The notes under the pieces were generated by a model. That model was not told the DNA's origin. It did no database searches and saw nothing but the letters and a program-made list of their open reading frames with translations. DNA of 11,803 nucleotides, taken from positions 1 through 11,803 of the forward strand of contig JAOUHH010000053.1 of assembly GCA_029865195.1 (NCBI GenBank), written 5' to 3'. Origin of the DNA: Desulfobulbaceae bacterium (GTDB lineage: Bacteria; Desulfobacterota; Desulfobulbia; Desulfobulbales; UBA5123). The translations under genes were made by a program, and so were the position numbers. Below, piece after piece: positions 1 through 6,307 of the stretch; the stretch's first letter is position 1; each line of letters opens with the position of its first letter.

Positions 1-510
1 GTCCATAAAGGTGCGCAGTCCATAGCCGTGCGCCGACGAAACCGGCCAGAGGGTGTCCGACCCCAGTTCGTAAAAGGTCGGCAACCGTTGGTGCTCCACC
101 TCGGCACCGTCGATCTTGTTGACGAGGAAATGCACGGGTTTTCCGGACCGCCGCAGATGCGCCACCACTTCGTAATCCTCGGCGCTCAAACCCTCCTTGC
201 CGTCGAGCATGAAAAGAATGATATCCGCCTCCTGCACCGCCTGCCAGGTCTGATTGCGAATCTGATTGGTGATCTCGTTGCCTTCCTCCATCTCGATGCC
301 GCCGGTGTCGACCAGGATGAACGACTGTTCGTTCCAGATCACCTCTTCGTAATGGCGGTCACGGGTAACACCGGGGGTAGGATCGACAATGGCCTTGTTG
401 CTCTTGGTCAAGCGGTTGAAAAGGGTCGATTTGCCGACGTTCGGCTTGCCGACCAGCGCGACGATCTTGCGCGGGCCGTGGAGTGCGGGGGTTAAAGTTG
501 CTGCTTCCAT
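1..510 (-). CDS. der: Ribosome-assembly GTPase Der (EngA), N-terminal part
   Basis: Der is a tandem-GTPase protein that acts in assembly of the 50S ribosomal subunit in the cytoplasm. The minus frame is open from an ATG at 510 to the window edge (170 codons), so only the first G domain and its end are present; the second G domain and KH-like domain lie beyond the edge. The G1 P-loop GKPNVGKS is at about residues 21-28. TPGVTRD (G2), DTGG (G3), NKID (G4) and SSAHGYG (G5-like) follow in the order and spacing expected for Der. The start codon overlaps the stop of the upstream kinase gene by one base (TAATG), and a GGAG lies 11 nt upstream inside that gene, so translation is probably coupled. Family assignment is near certain. 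Placement as last visible gene of the lipid A operon is seen directly, but whether further genes follow is unknown. Confidence 0.97.
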   Translation of the reverse strand, partial: MEAATLTPALHGPRKIVALVGKPNVGKSTLFNRLTKSNKAIVDPTPGVTRDRHYEEVIWNEQSFILVDTGGIEMEEGNEITNQIRNQTWQAVQEADIILFMLDGKEGLSAEDYEVVAHLRRSGKPVHFLVNKIDGAEVEHQRLPTFYELGSDTLWPVSSAHGYGLRTFMD

Positions 511-1553
511 TATAAAGACTGCTCCAGAAGGGGAAAACACTCATCAAGCAAAGCGCGCAGGCATGGGAAGGAACTTCCCTGATTCACGGCGAGATGATCC
601 GCAAGCGAAACCAAGGCAGGCTTCAAAAAATCCTTGAAGAACACCTTTCCCTTTTGCTGGGAAAGAAAGGCAAAAGCACCTAAAATCTGCAAATTACGCT
701 GCAAGAATAGATAGTAGTATCCCTCATTAAAAGAGTGGGGGTCAAGGGGAATATACCCCGATACGGTGGTTATATAGTAGGCCTGCAATTCGGCTCGCAG
801 GGAGGGGGCCAGGGCTGCATACGGATCGAGCAGCAACGAGGCGAGATCGTAGCCGAGAGGGCCGAGCCGCGCCCCCTGAAAATCGATGATCCGCACCCGG
901 CCATCGCAAAGCATCAGGTTGCGGGATTGAAAATCCCGATGCAGCAGGTAGTCGGCGGGCTGCGCGCCGGCAAGGGCGGCAATCTGCGCAAATTCCGCCG
1001 TCAATCCGGGCGTGAAATCGGTAATCCCGAGAAGGCTCCGGCAAAACGCGTCACGAAAATAACCGGACTCCCGCTGCAACATCAGCTGCTGGTCGTAACG
1101 CGGGGTATCCCAACACCAGCCGGGATCAAAGCCATCCCGGCCCAGGACCTGTAACCGGACCAGGGCCTGAATGGCCTCTTCATACCAGCGCTTTTTTTCG
1201 ATGTCGCTCAGGTCAGGCAGCGCCGCATGCAGGAGGCGATCGCCAAGGTCCTCGCAGAGGACGATGCCGCTGTCTTCGTCAAATTCATAACACGCCGGCA
1301 CCGCCACCCCACAGTTGCCGAGGTGGCGGCCGATCCGATACACGGCGCGCGCCTCGCGCATCCCCGCCGGGTTGTCAAGGGGAGGCACCACCGCCAACAG
1401 GGAGTCGCCGCCGCGGCGGATCCGGCAAAACCGCCGGTCGGAGCCATCACCGGCCAGCCATTGCCGAGTCTGGGTTTCCCCGTCTTCCCAGCCGTGCCGA
1501 CGCAAAAGGTTGCTGATTGCCTCGTTCTGATCAAGCTTGTTTACAGATTCCAT
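510..1553 (-). CDS. amgK: AmgK-like sugar kinase (aminoglycoside phosphotransferase fold)
   Basis: This 347-aa protein belongs to the APH/choline-kinase-like phosphotransferase family. It has an early DGSDRRFCR strand, LCEDLGDRLL near residues 99-108, the catalytic loop HRDFQSRN at 205-212 (Asp207 as probable base) and the metal-binding IIDFQGARLGPLGYDL at 222-237. These motifs and the length match AmgK, the anomeric MurNAc/GlcNAc kinase of the cell-wall recycling route known from Pseudomonas and other bacteria. The gene directly after a MurU-like nucleotidyltransferase (1 nt between TGA and ATG) supports that assignment, because AmgK makes the sugar 1-phosphate that MurU activates. No convincing Shine-Dalgarno sequence precedes the ATG, which fits coupling to the upstream gene. 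True antibiotic phosphotransferase activity is unlikely in this context. The exact sugar is inferred from motif and neighbourhood. Confidence 0.82.
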   Translation of the reverse strand: MESVNKLDQNEAISNLLRRHGWEDGETQTRQWLAGDGSDRRFCRIRRGGDSLLAVVPPLDNPAGMREARAVYRIGRHLGNCGVAVPACYEFDEDSGIVLCEDLGDRLLHAALPDLSDIEKKRWYEEAIQALVRLQVLGRDGFDPGWCWDTPRYDQQLMLQRESGYFRDAFCRSLLGITDFTPGLTAEFAQIAALAGAQPADYLLHRDFQSRNLMLCDGRVRIIDFQGARLGPLGYDLASLLLDPYAALAPSLRAELQAYYITTVSGYIPLDPHSFNEGYYYLFLQRNLQILGAFAFLSQQKGKVFFKDFLKPALVSLADHLAVNQGSSFPCLRALLDECFPLLEQSL

Positions 1554-1554
1554 C

Positions 1555-2439
1555 TCAGGTCACAATCGTATCACGGAGGTGGCTGCCGGAAGGGACCGTG
1601 GCCCCGTCCCAGACCACCACCCGTTCAAGGGTAACATGATCGCCGATCCGGGCCCCGGAGCCCACCACCGCCCAGTCCAGCAGACGGAGATCATCCCCCA
1701 CCGCCGCTCCCGCTTCGACCTGAAAAGGGGCGGATGGAACCGTCACGCCGGCAACCCGACCGGTGAGAAGCGCGCCATGGAGGGCAAGGTAGTCGGCCGG
1801 GGTGCCCATGTCGGTCCAGTAATGGCCATCGACGACCAGGGCTCGGATCGCGCCGCCTGCCCGGATAACCCCACGGTAGCAGTCGATGATGTCGAAAAAG
1901 GAATCGTCAGGGATCTCGTCGAGAACAGAAGGTGCAAGCACATGGATGCCGGTAAAGGCCAAGCGGCGGGCCGGGGCCTCAACCTCCGGGCCAAAGCCCA
2001 GGATCGAGCCGTCGGCGGCGACCGCCACCTTGTTGAAGCGGGGTTCGTCATGCAGAACCATGGTCACCGCCGCCCCTGAGGCCTGATGGGTGCGATACAC
2101 CTCCGCCAGATCGATGGTGTGGTAGATATCGCCGTTGGTGACCAATACCGGCTCTTGCCCGAAATATTCACGGGCGCGGCGCAATCCGCCGCCGGTGCCG
2201 AGAATGACCTCCTCTTCCTGCAGGATGGCCCCCCGTTCACCGTGAAGGGCCTGCGCGACCTGCCCCCGCAGATGATGGGCGTTGACCACCACCGAACCGA
2301 ATCCGGCCTGCCGCAGCCGCTCCAGGGTGATGGCCAGCAGGGAGCGGCCCGCCACCGGGAAGAGCGGCTTGGGCCGCAGTTCGGTATACGGCCGGAGCCT
2401 GGTGCCCAGGCCGGCCGCCAGAATCATGGCTTGCATCAT
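1555..2439 (-). CDS. murU: MurU-like sugar-1-phosphate nucleotidyltransferase with C-terminal beta-helix
   Basis: The 294-aa protein has a Rossmann-type nucleotidyltransferase domain. The signature GLGTRLRPYT is at residues 10-19 with Lys24 in PKPL, LGTGGG is at 80-85 and NGD at 102-104 (metal-binding Asp). LGTGGG followed by NGD and the pairing with an AmgK-like kinase favour MurU, which converts MurNAc-1-phosphate and UTP to UDP-MurNAc. Unlike the short Pseudomonas MurU (about 220 aa), this protein carries about 75 extra residues (about 218-294) with the imperfect hexapeptide pattern of a left-handed beta-helix (AVVGSGARIGDHVTL), as in hexose-1-phosphate guanylyl- and uridylyltransferases. 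A mannose-, glucose- or heptose-1-phosphate specificity therefore cannot be excluded. The ATG at 2439 overlaps the lpxI stop as ATGA; a second Met codon follows immediately. An AAGAG lies close upstream. Confidence 0.75.
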   Translation of the reverse strand: MMQAMILAAGLGTRLRPYTELRPKPLFPVAGRSLLAITLERLRQAGFGSVVVNAHHLRGQVAQALHGERGAILQEEEVILGTGGGLRRAREYFGQEPVLVTNGDIYHTIDLAEVYRTHQASGAAVTMVLHDEPRFNKVAVAADGSILGFGPEVEAPARRLAFTGIHVLAPSVLDEIPDDSFFDIIDCYRGVIRAGGAIRALVVDGHYWTDMGTPADYLALHGALLTGRVAGVTVPSAPFQVEAGAAVGDDLRLLDWAVVGSGARIGDHVTLERVVVWDGATVPSGSHLRDTIVT

Positions 2440-3278
2440 CGCTCTTGCATCGCCAACGTGCCGTCGGCCAACTCCTCGACACCGACGACAACGATCCCGG
2501 CCCGATTGGCCGCCTCGACCACCGCCTCCCGATCAAAGAGAAGCGCTTGCCCGGCCTCCACCGCCAGAACCTTGGCCTTTGCCTCCTGCATGGATTCGAT
2601 TGTCGTAACCCCAATGGCCGGCAGGTCAAAACGAAAATCCTGATCCGGCTTCCGAACCTTGACCACCACCGCCTTTTCACGCCCCAAAGCGCCGCCGCGC
2701 CTGATGGTGGCGTCGGTACCCTCAATGGCCTCCACCGCCAGCACGGTCCGGTCACGCACAACCACGCACTGCCCGATATCGAGGCCGCCCACCGCCCTGG
2801 CCATCCGCCAACCGAAACGGATATCCTCAAGCTGCTCGGCAGAAGGCTTCTTCTTGCCAAGAACGCCTTTGGGGAAAAGAAGGTGTCGCAGAAAGAGGGT
2901 CGATTCGAGAACCCTGATCCCCTCCCTTTCAAGCTCACCGGCAATGGCCCGCAGGATGGCATCATCCTGTCGGACATCGATCTTGTTCCAGAGTGACAAC
3001 CCCTTCAGGTCGGGCAGGATATCGCGAAAGATTCTGGTTTTGGTGATGGTGCCGAGGAAGACCGTTTCGGTGACGCCTTCGCTCTTGAAACACTTGATGA
3101 TCTTGCCGAGCTGACCAAGCTTCACCCAGTGCAGGCGATCGGCCACCTCGGCAAGCTCAGGGTTGGTTTCGCCCTCGTGCGCGACCACCACCACCTCCCG
3201 CCCCTCAGCCTGCGCCGCCTGGGTGAAGAGGAGCGGAAACTGGCCGCCGCCGGCGACGATACCGATCTTAGAGCTCAT
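2436..3278 (-). CDS. lpxI: UDP-2,3-diacylglucosamine pyrophosphatase LpxI
   Basis: LpxI hydrolyses UDP-2,3-diacylglucosamine to lipid X and UMP, the step done by LpxH in enterobacteria. The N-terminus KIGIVAGGGQFPLL is the hallmark of the family. The C-terminal half contains the conserved FDLPAIG motif near residues 216-222, whose Asp probably corresponds to the catalytic Asp225 of Caulobacter LpxI. The length of 280 aa matches the family (about 280). I chose the ATG at 3278 rather than the upstream in-frame Met at 3317, because the latter adds 13 non-conserved residues inside lpxA, while a GGGAG sits just upstream of 3278. The gene overlaps the end of lpxA by 11 bp and its TGA overlaps the next ATG (ATGA). 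This gene choice, LpxI not LpxH, is typical of alpha- and deltaproteobacterial lineages. Confidence 0.95.
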   Translation of the reverse strand: MSSKIGIVAGGGQFPLLFTQAAQAEGREVVVVAHEGETNPELAEVADRLHWVKLGQLGKIIKCFKSEGVTETVFLGTITKTRIFRDILPDLKGLSLWNKIDVRQDDAILRAIAGELEREGIRVLESTLFLRHLLFPKGVLGKKKPSAEQLEDIRFGWRMARAVGGLDIGQCVVVRDRTVLAVEAIEGTDATIRRGGALGREKAVVVKVRKPDQDFRFDLPAIGVTTIESMQEAKAKVLAVEAGQALLFDREAVVEAANRAGIVVVGVEELADGTLAMQER

Positions 3279-4071
3279 CTTCTCCCGCTGTACGCACCAC
3301 GCCGCGTTTTGATTCACGGAAAAACTTGACCATCCGCTGCACCTGCTCGCAACCGCCGAATTCGGCCTCTACCTTGTCCAAGGCATCCTGCAGGATCAGA
3401 TCGCTGCTGCGGAAGAGAAGCTTGAAGGCCCGGCTCAGCATGTTGATGGCCTCGGCATCGAAGCCCGCCCGCTTGAGGCCGACCTTGTTGATCCCGGTCA
3501 CCCGCATCCCGTTCCTGATTCCGGCGACGATGACATAGGGAGGGACATCCTTGCTGATCCCGGACATGCCGCCGATATAGGCATAGCCGCCGATACGGGT
3601 GAACTGATGCACCGCCACCATCCCGCCAAGGGTAGCGCGATCCTCGACCAACACATGCCCGCCCAGGGTCGCGGCATTGGCCATGATGACATGATCCCCC
3701 ACCTGGCAATCGTGGGCCACGTGGACATACGCCATCAACATATTGTGATTGCCGATGGATGTGACACCCCGGCCTGTCGCGGTGCCGCGATGCAGGGAAA
3801 CGTATTCGCGGATGATGTTGTGGTCACCAATTTCAAGCCGGGTATCTTCCCCGTGATAATGGAGATCCTGCGGCGGTGCGCCGAGGTTGACAAACGGGCT
3901 GATGGTATTGCCGACGCCGATGGTGGTCGGCCCGGAGATGACGGCATGCGGGCCGATCACGGTGTCGGCGCCGATCCGCACCCCTTTTTCGATGACGGCG
4001 CCAGGGCCGACCCGCACCGAGCTGTCCAGTTCGGCGGCGGGATCAATGACTGCACTTGGATGTATATTCAT
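3268..4071 (-). CDS. lpxA: UDP-N-acetylglucosamine 3-O-acyltransferase LpxA
   Basis: LpxA transfers a 3-hydroxyacyl chain from ACP to the 3-position of UDP-GlcNAc, the first step of lipid A synthesis in the cytoplasm. The 267-aa protein shows continuous hexapeptide repeats of a left-handed beta-helix over the first two thirds and a helical C-terminus starting near GLKRAGF (198-204). The catalytic His is His120 in VAHDC (E. coli His125), and His155 in VHQF matches E. coli His160. The acyl-length ruler position (E. coli Gly173) is Gly168 here, which in E. coli permits a 14-carbon chain. The ATG at 4071 begins the canonical MNIHPSAVIDP. No strong ribosome binding site is visible before it. A 69-nt gap with two small hairpins separates it from fabZ, the longest gap within the operon after lpxD-fabZ. 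Confidence 0.98.
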   Translation of the reverse strand: MNIHPSAVIDPAAELDSSVRVGPGAVIEKGVRIGADTVIGPHAVISGPTTIGVGNTISPFVNLGAPPQDLHYHGEDTRLEIGDHNIIREYVSLHRGTATGRGVTSIGNHNMLMAYVHVAHDCQVGDHVIMANAATLGGHVLVEDRATLGGMVAVHQFTRIGGYAYIGGMSGISKDVPPYVIVAGIRNGMRVTGINKVGLKRAGFDAEAINMLSRAFKLLFRSSDLILQDALDKVEAEFGGCEQVQRMVKFFRESKRGVVRTAGEDEL

Positions 4072-4099
4072 TGTCTAAGTCTTGTGATTAAAATTATCA

Positions 4100-4139
4100 G
4101 CGACGTCAGCCGTCGCCGCTTCTCGTTGCATGAACAACG
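4100..4139 (-). other. Two small hairpins between fabZ and lpxA
   Basis: The spacer contains CGTTG/CAACG (4124-4128 with 4135-4139) and then GCGACG/CGTCGC (4100-4105 with 4111-4116, 5-nt loop). On the transcribed minus strand the second stem is followed by TGATAATTTTAATC, a poor U-tract. These could stabilise the fabZ 3' end, attenuate, or be processing sites; they do not look like a full terminator. Confidence 0.35.
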
Positions 4140-4140
4140 G

Positions 4141-4587
4141 TCAGGCAAAGGTAGCCATCAACTCCCCTTCCGCGGCCAATTCCTCGCCGACATAAGCCTT
4201 GCCGTCAAGTTTCCAGATCCGCCCTTTGCGTTTGATCATCGTCAGCACGAAGTGAAGCTGATCGCCGGGGGTCACTTTGCGACGGAAACGGACCCCGTCC
4301 ATGCCCGCGAAATAAACAAGCTTGCCCTCAACGGACTCGCCGCCGGTGAGATAGGCGAGCAAGGCCCCGGCCTGCGCCAGCCCTTCCATGATCAGAACCC
4401 CCGGCATCACCGGCTCGGTTGGGAAATGACCCTGAAAAAAGTTTTCATTGATGGTGACATTCTTCAGGCAGACTATCCGTTCTCCAGGCTCAAACTCAAG
4501 AACCCGGTCGACGAGGATAAAGGGATAGCGATGAGGTAACAACTTCAAAATCTCTATAATGTCAACCTGTTTAAAATCAGAACCCAT
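4141..4587 (-). CDS. fabZ: 3-hydroxyacyl-[acyl-carrier-protein] dehydratase FabZ
   Basis: FabZ dehydrates (3R)-hydroxyacyl-ACP in type II fatty acid synthesis. The 148-aa hot-dog-fold protein has LPHRYPFILVDRV at 17-29, the catalytic His54 in GHFP and Glu68 in MEGLAQ, at the same numbers as in E. coli FabZ. A GAGGAG ribosome binding site lies 7 nt before the ATG at 4587. The position between lpxD and lpxA is common in Gram-negative bacteria. It makes functional sense because FabZ competes with LpxA and LpxD for the same 3-hydroxyacyl-ACP, so co-expression helps balance phospholipid and lipid A production. No oddities are seen. Confidence 0.98.
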   Translation of the reverse strand: MGSDFKQVDIIEILKLLPHRYPFILVDRVLEFEPGERIVCLKNVTINENFFQGHFPTEPVMPGVLIMEGLAQAGALLAYLTGGESVEGKLVYFAGMDGVRFRRKVTPGDQLHFVLTMIKRKGRIWKLDGKAYVGEELAAEGELMATFA

Positions 4588-4699
4588 TCGTCATCTCCTC
4601 ATCTTACTGATTTTCCGATTTTTTATTTAAATCAGCCTTCCAAACGATCATCCGGGTTGCGGAGTCGCTGTCCGGCAAACACGGCATCGACACGCCTGC
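4588..4699 (-). other. lpxD-fabZ spacer with AT-rich inverted repeat
   Basis: This 112-nt spacer holds the fabZ ribosome binding site (4595-4600) and a CTGATTT/AAATCAG inverted repeat (4607-4613 with 4629-4635, 15-nt AT-rich loop). No convincing sigma-70 promoter or terminator is visible, so fabZ is probably co-transcribed with lpxD. Confidence 0.35.
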
Positions 4700-5725
4700 C
4701 TATTCGCCGATCTTCTTCTCCAGGCTCCGCACCCTCTTCAACAACTCGGGCAGTTTGGCGAAGGCGGCCACACTCCGCATCCAGACCCGGTGCTGGATGG
4801 CGGGGATCCCCGAGATCACCGCCCCTGCCTCCTGGGAGTCGTGTACTGCGGATTTGCCTGCCACCATCACCCGATCCCCAAGCTTGAGATGCCCGGATAT
4901 CGCCACCTGACCGCCCAGCACGACATTTCGACCCAACTCACTGCTGCCGGCAATGCCCACTTGGGCCACAACAATGGAGTTCTCACCGATCACGACATTG
5001 TGCGCGATCTGCACCAGATTATCAACCTTCACCCCGCGCTTGAGCCAGGTAGTGCCGAAAGTGCCGCGATCAATACAGACATTGGCGCCGATCTCGACAT
5101 CGTCATCGATCCGGACCGTGCCGACATGTAGCCGCTTGACATGGTTGCCACCGGCATCGGTTGCGTAGCCGAAGCCGTCGCTGCCGATGACCGCGCCGTC
5201 ATGCACAATAACCCTGGCCCCTATCCTGCAACCGGCGCGGATGGAAACATTGGCATGCAAGACGGTATCATCGCCGATCACGACATCATCGCCGAGTACC
5301 ACGCCAGGATGAATGACTACCCGTTCACCGAGGGTAACCCGATAGCCCAACACCGCCATCGGTCCGATGGAAATCTGCTCGGGCAACACACACCCGTTGC
5401 CCACATGCGCCATGGGATGAACGCCGGTCGCGACAAAGGGTGCGGCAAGGAAATAGTGCTGGATGAGAGCGCCGGCGAGATACGGGTCCCGAACCTTGAT
5501 CGCCGGCCGATCAAGGTCACCGGCGTCACGCGGCACGATAACCGCCGTGGCGCGACAGCCAGCAAGCAAAGCAAGCTTCGCTGCCTTGACCACGAAGGTA
5601 ATCTCGCCAGCCTCGGCACCTTCGATATCGGCAAGTCCATGCACCACGGTATTCGGATCACCGCACACCTCGCCGTCTACCATCGCCGCCAAAGCCGCCA
5701 ATGTTGCGCTTTTATTCACCATCAT
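4700..5725 (-). CDS. lpxD: UDP-3-O-(3-hydroxyacyl)glucosamine N-acyltransferase LpxD
   Basis: LpxD adds the second 3-hydroxyacyl chain, N-linked, to UDP-3-O-acylglucosamine, the third step of lipid A synthesis. The sequence has the N-terminal uridine-binding domain (about residues 1-100, ending near VRDPYLAGALI), a long left-handed beta-helix (about 100-300) and a C-terminal helix (WMRSVAAFAKLPELLKRV). The catalytic His is His242 in QIAHN (E. coli His239). I chose the ATG at 5725 because it gives 341 aa, the same length as the E. coli enzyme, and has a GGGGA 5 nt upstream. An in-frame Met at 5782 would add 19 residues across the upstream hairpin region and is unlikely. A second Met codon follows directly. 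The gene is the promoter-proximal one of the operon, just downstream of the ihfA terminator. Confidence 0.97.
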   Translation of the reverse strand: MMVNKSATLAALAAMVDGEVCGDPNTVVHGLADIEGAEAGEITFVVKAAKLALLAGCRATAVIVPRDAGDLDRPAIKVRDPYLAGALIQHYFLAAPFVATGVHPMAHVGNGCVLPEQISIGPMAVLGYRVTLGERVVIHPGVVLGDDVVIGDDTVLHANVSIRAGCRIGARVIVHDGAVIGSDGFGYATDAGGNHVKRLHVGTVRIDDDVEIGANVCIDRGTFGTTWLKRGVKVDNLVQIAHNVVIGENSIVVAQVGIAGSSELGRNVVLGGQVAISGHLKLGDRVMVAGKSAVHDSQEAGAVISGIPAIQHRVWMRSVAAFAKLPELLKRVRSLEKKIGE

Positions 5726-5766
5726 CAAAATCCCCGGACGTTTGCCGCCAATCGAGAAACATAACC

Positions 5767-5782
5767 TTGTCGGTAACGACAA
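5767..5782. repeat. Short perfect inverted repeat upstream of lpxD
   Basis: TTGTCG GTAA CGACAA is a perfect 6-bp inverted repeat with a 4-nt spacer. It sits between the ihfA terminator and the lpxD ribosome binding site, where the operon promoter must lie if there is one. It may be an operator half-site pair or chance. I could not place a good -35/-10 pair around it. Confidence 0.3.
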
Positions 5783-5829
5783 AAAAAGACGGGCTGTTTC
5801 TCCTTGAGGGGGAAACGCAACCCGTCTTT
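5781..5829 (-). terminator. Intrinsic terminator of the ihfA-like gene
   Basis: On the minus strand AAAGACGGG (5829-5821) pairs with CCCGTCTTT (5793-5785). A weaker inner stem, GTTTC/GAAAC, extends the pairing, and a run of seven U residues follows (5787-5781). It lies about 30 nt after the ihfA stop codon and should end the upstream transcript before the lpxD operon. Confidence 0.9.
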
Positions 5830-5859
5830 AGCAACCTCAATCTCAGCAGGTCTGGAAGT

Positions 5860-6150
5860 CTATTTCGTTGCGCCGTTGATTCTGTCCCGCAAGATACCGG
5901 AAGGTTTGAAGGTCACCACCTTCCGAGCGTCGAGGATCAACTCCTGGCCGGTTTGCGGATTTCTGCCGCGACGGGAATTCTTTTCCTTGACGTTGAATTT
6001 CCCAAACCCGCTCACCAGAAGATCCTCACCCTGCTCAAGACAATTCTTGGATATCCGCAAGAAGGCCTCAACCGCCTCGGCGGCCTGAGCTTTGGTGAGA
6101 TTATGGTTTTGATATACCTTCTGAACCAAATCGGCCTTAGTCAAGGTCAT
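5860..6150 (-). CDS. ihfA: IHF-alpha-like HU/IHF family DNA-bending protein
   Basis: This 96-aa protein is a nucleoid-associated protein of the HU/IHF family, which bends DNA as a dimer. It begins MTLTKADLVQKV, has SGFGKFNVKEKNSRRGRNP in the middle (beta-arm base, with the NP near residue 64 that inserts into DNA), and ends with the motif ARKVVTFKPS. The last motif, with VVTF rather than VPAF, resembles IHF-alpha more than HU. No partner subunit gene is visible here, so it may act as homodimer or with a subunit encoded elsewhere. AAGGAGG lies 9 nt before the ATG. A strong intrinsic terminator follows. Confidence 0.9.
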   Translation of the reverse strand: MTLTKADLVQKVYQNHNLTKAQAAEAVEAFLRISKNCLEQGEDLLVSGFGKFNVKEKNSRRGRNPQTGQELILDARKVVTFKPSGILRDRINGATK

Positions 6151-6183
6151 AATGCACAGCCTCCTTACGCTCCAATATAAGCT

Positions 6184-6212
6184 AACAAATCAAAATGACT
6201 GCTATTTGTCAA
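6184..6212 (-). promoter_or_regulatory. Possible sigma-70 promoter for the ihfA-like gene
   Basis: On the minus strand a perfect TTGACA (6212-6207) is followed after 17 nt by TTTGTT (6189-6184), a weak -10 match (3 of 6). The predicted start would give a leader of roughly 25-30 nt containing the AAGGAGG site. The same stretch contains an ACAAAT/ATTTGT inverted repeat (6185-6190 with 6204-6209). The support is the good -35 and the position; the -10 is poor. Confidence 0.4.
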
Positions 6213-6260
6213 GAATTATATTTGCATGCCGATCCTGGGATCGCCGTCTCCAAACAATGC

Positions 6261-6295
6261 CCTTGCGCCGACCTCCATCGCATGTCGGCGCAAGG
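6261..6295 (-). terminator. Strong hairpin after enolase, weak U-tract
   Basis: CCTTGCGCCGAC (6261-6272) and GTCGGCGCAAGG (6284-6295) form a perfect 12-bp GC-rich stem with an 11-nt loop, 12 nt after the enolase stop. The following minus-strand sequence GCATTGTTTGG has few consecutive U residues, so termination may be partial, or the stem may instead protect the transcript's 3' end. Confidence 0.55.
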
Positions 6296-6307
6296 CAACA
6301 CAGCCAT

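Noticed and set aside
28..495. 155-aa open frame on the plus strand
   Set aside because: It is antisense to der, whose five G motifs are all readable on the minus strand.
510..1553. Antibiotic-resistance aminoglycoside phosphotransferase
   Set aside because: The fold is shared, but the AmgK-type motifs and pairing with a MurU-like gene point to a sugar kinase of cell-wall salvage.
3279..3317. Upstream in-frame start for lpxI
   Set aside because: It would add 13 residues not typical of LpxI inside lpxA; the ATG at 3278 gives the family length and begins just before KIGIVAGGG.
3607..4539. 310-aa open frame on the plus strand
   Set aside because: It is antisense to lpxA and fabZ and spans their spacer; its His/Asp/Gly-rich composition is the mirror of the hexapeptide repeats.
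5141..5764. 207-aa open frame on the plus strand
   Set aside because: It is antisense to lpxD with no start signals, and its composition again mirrors the beta-helix codons.
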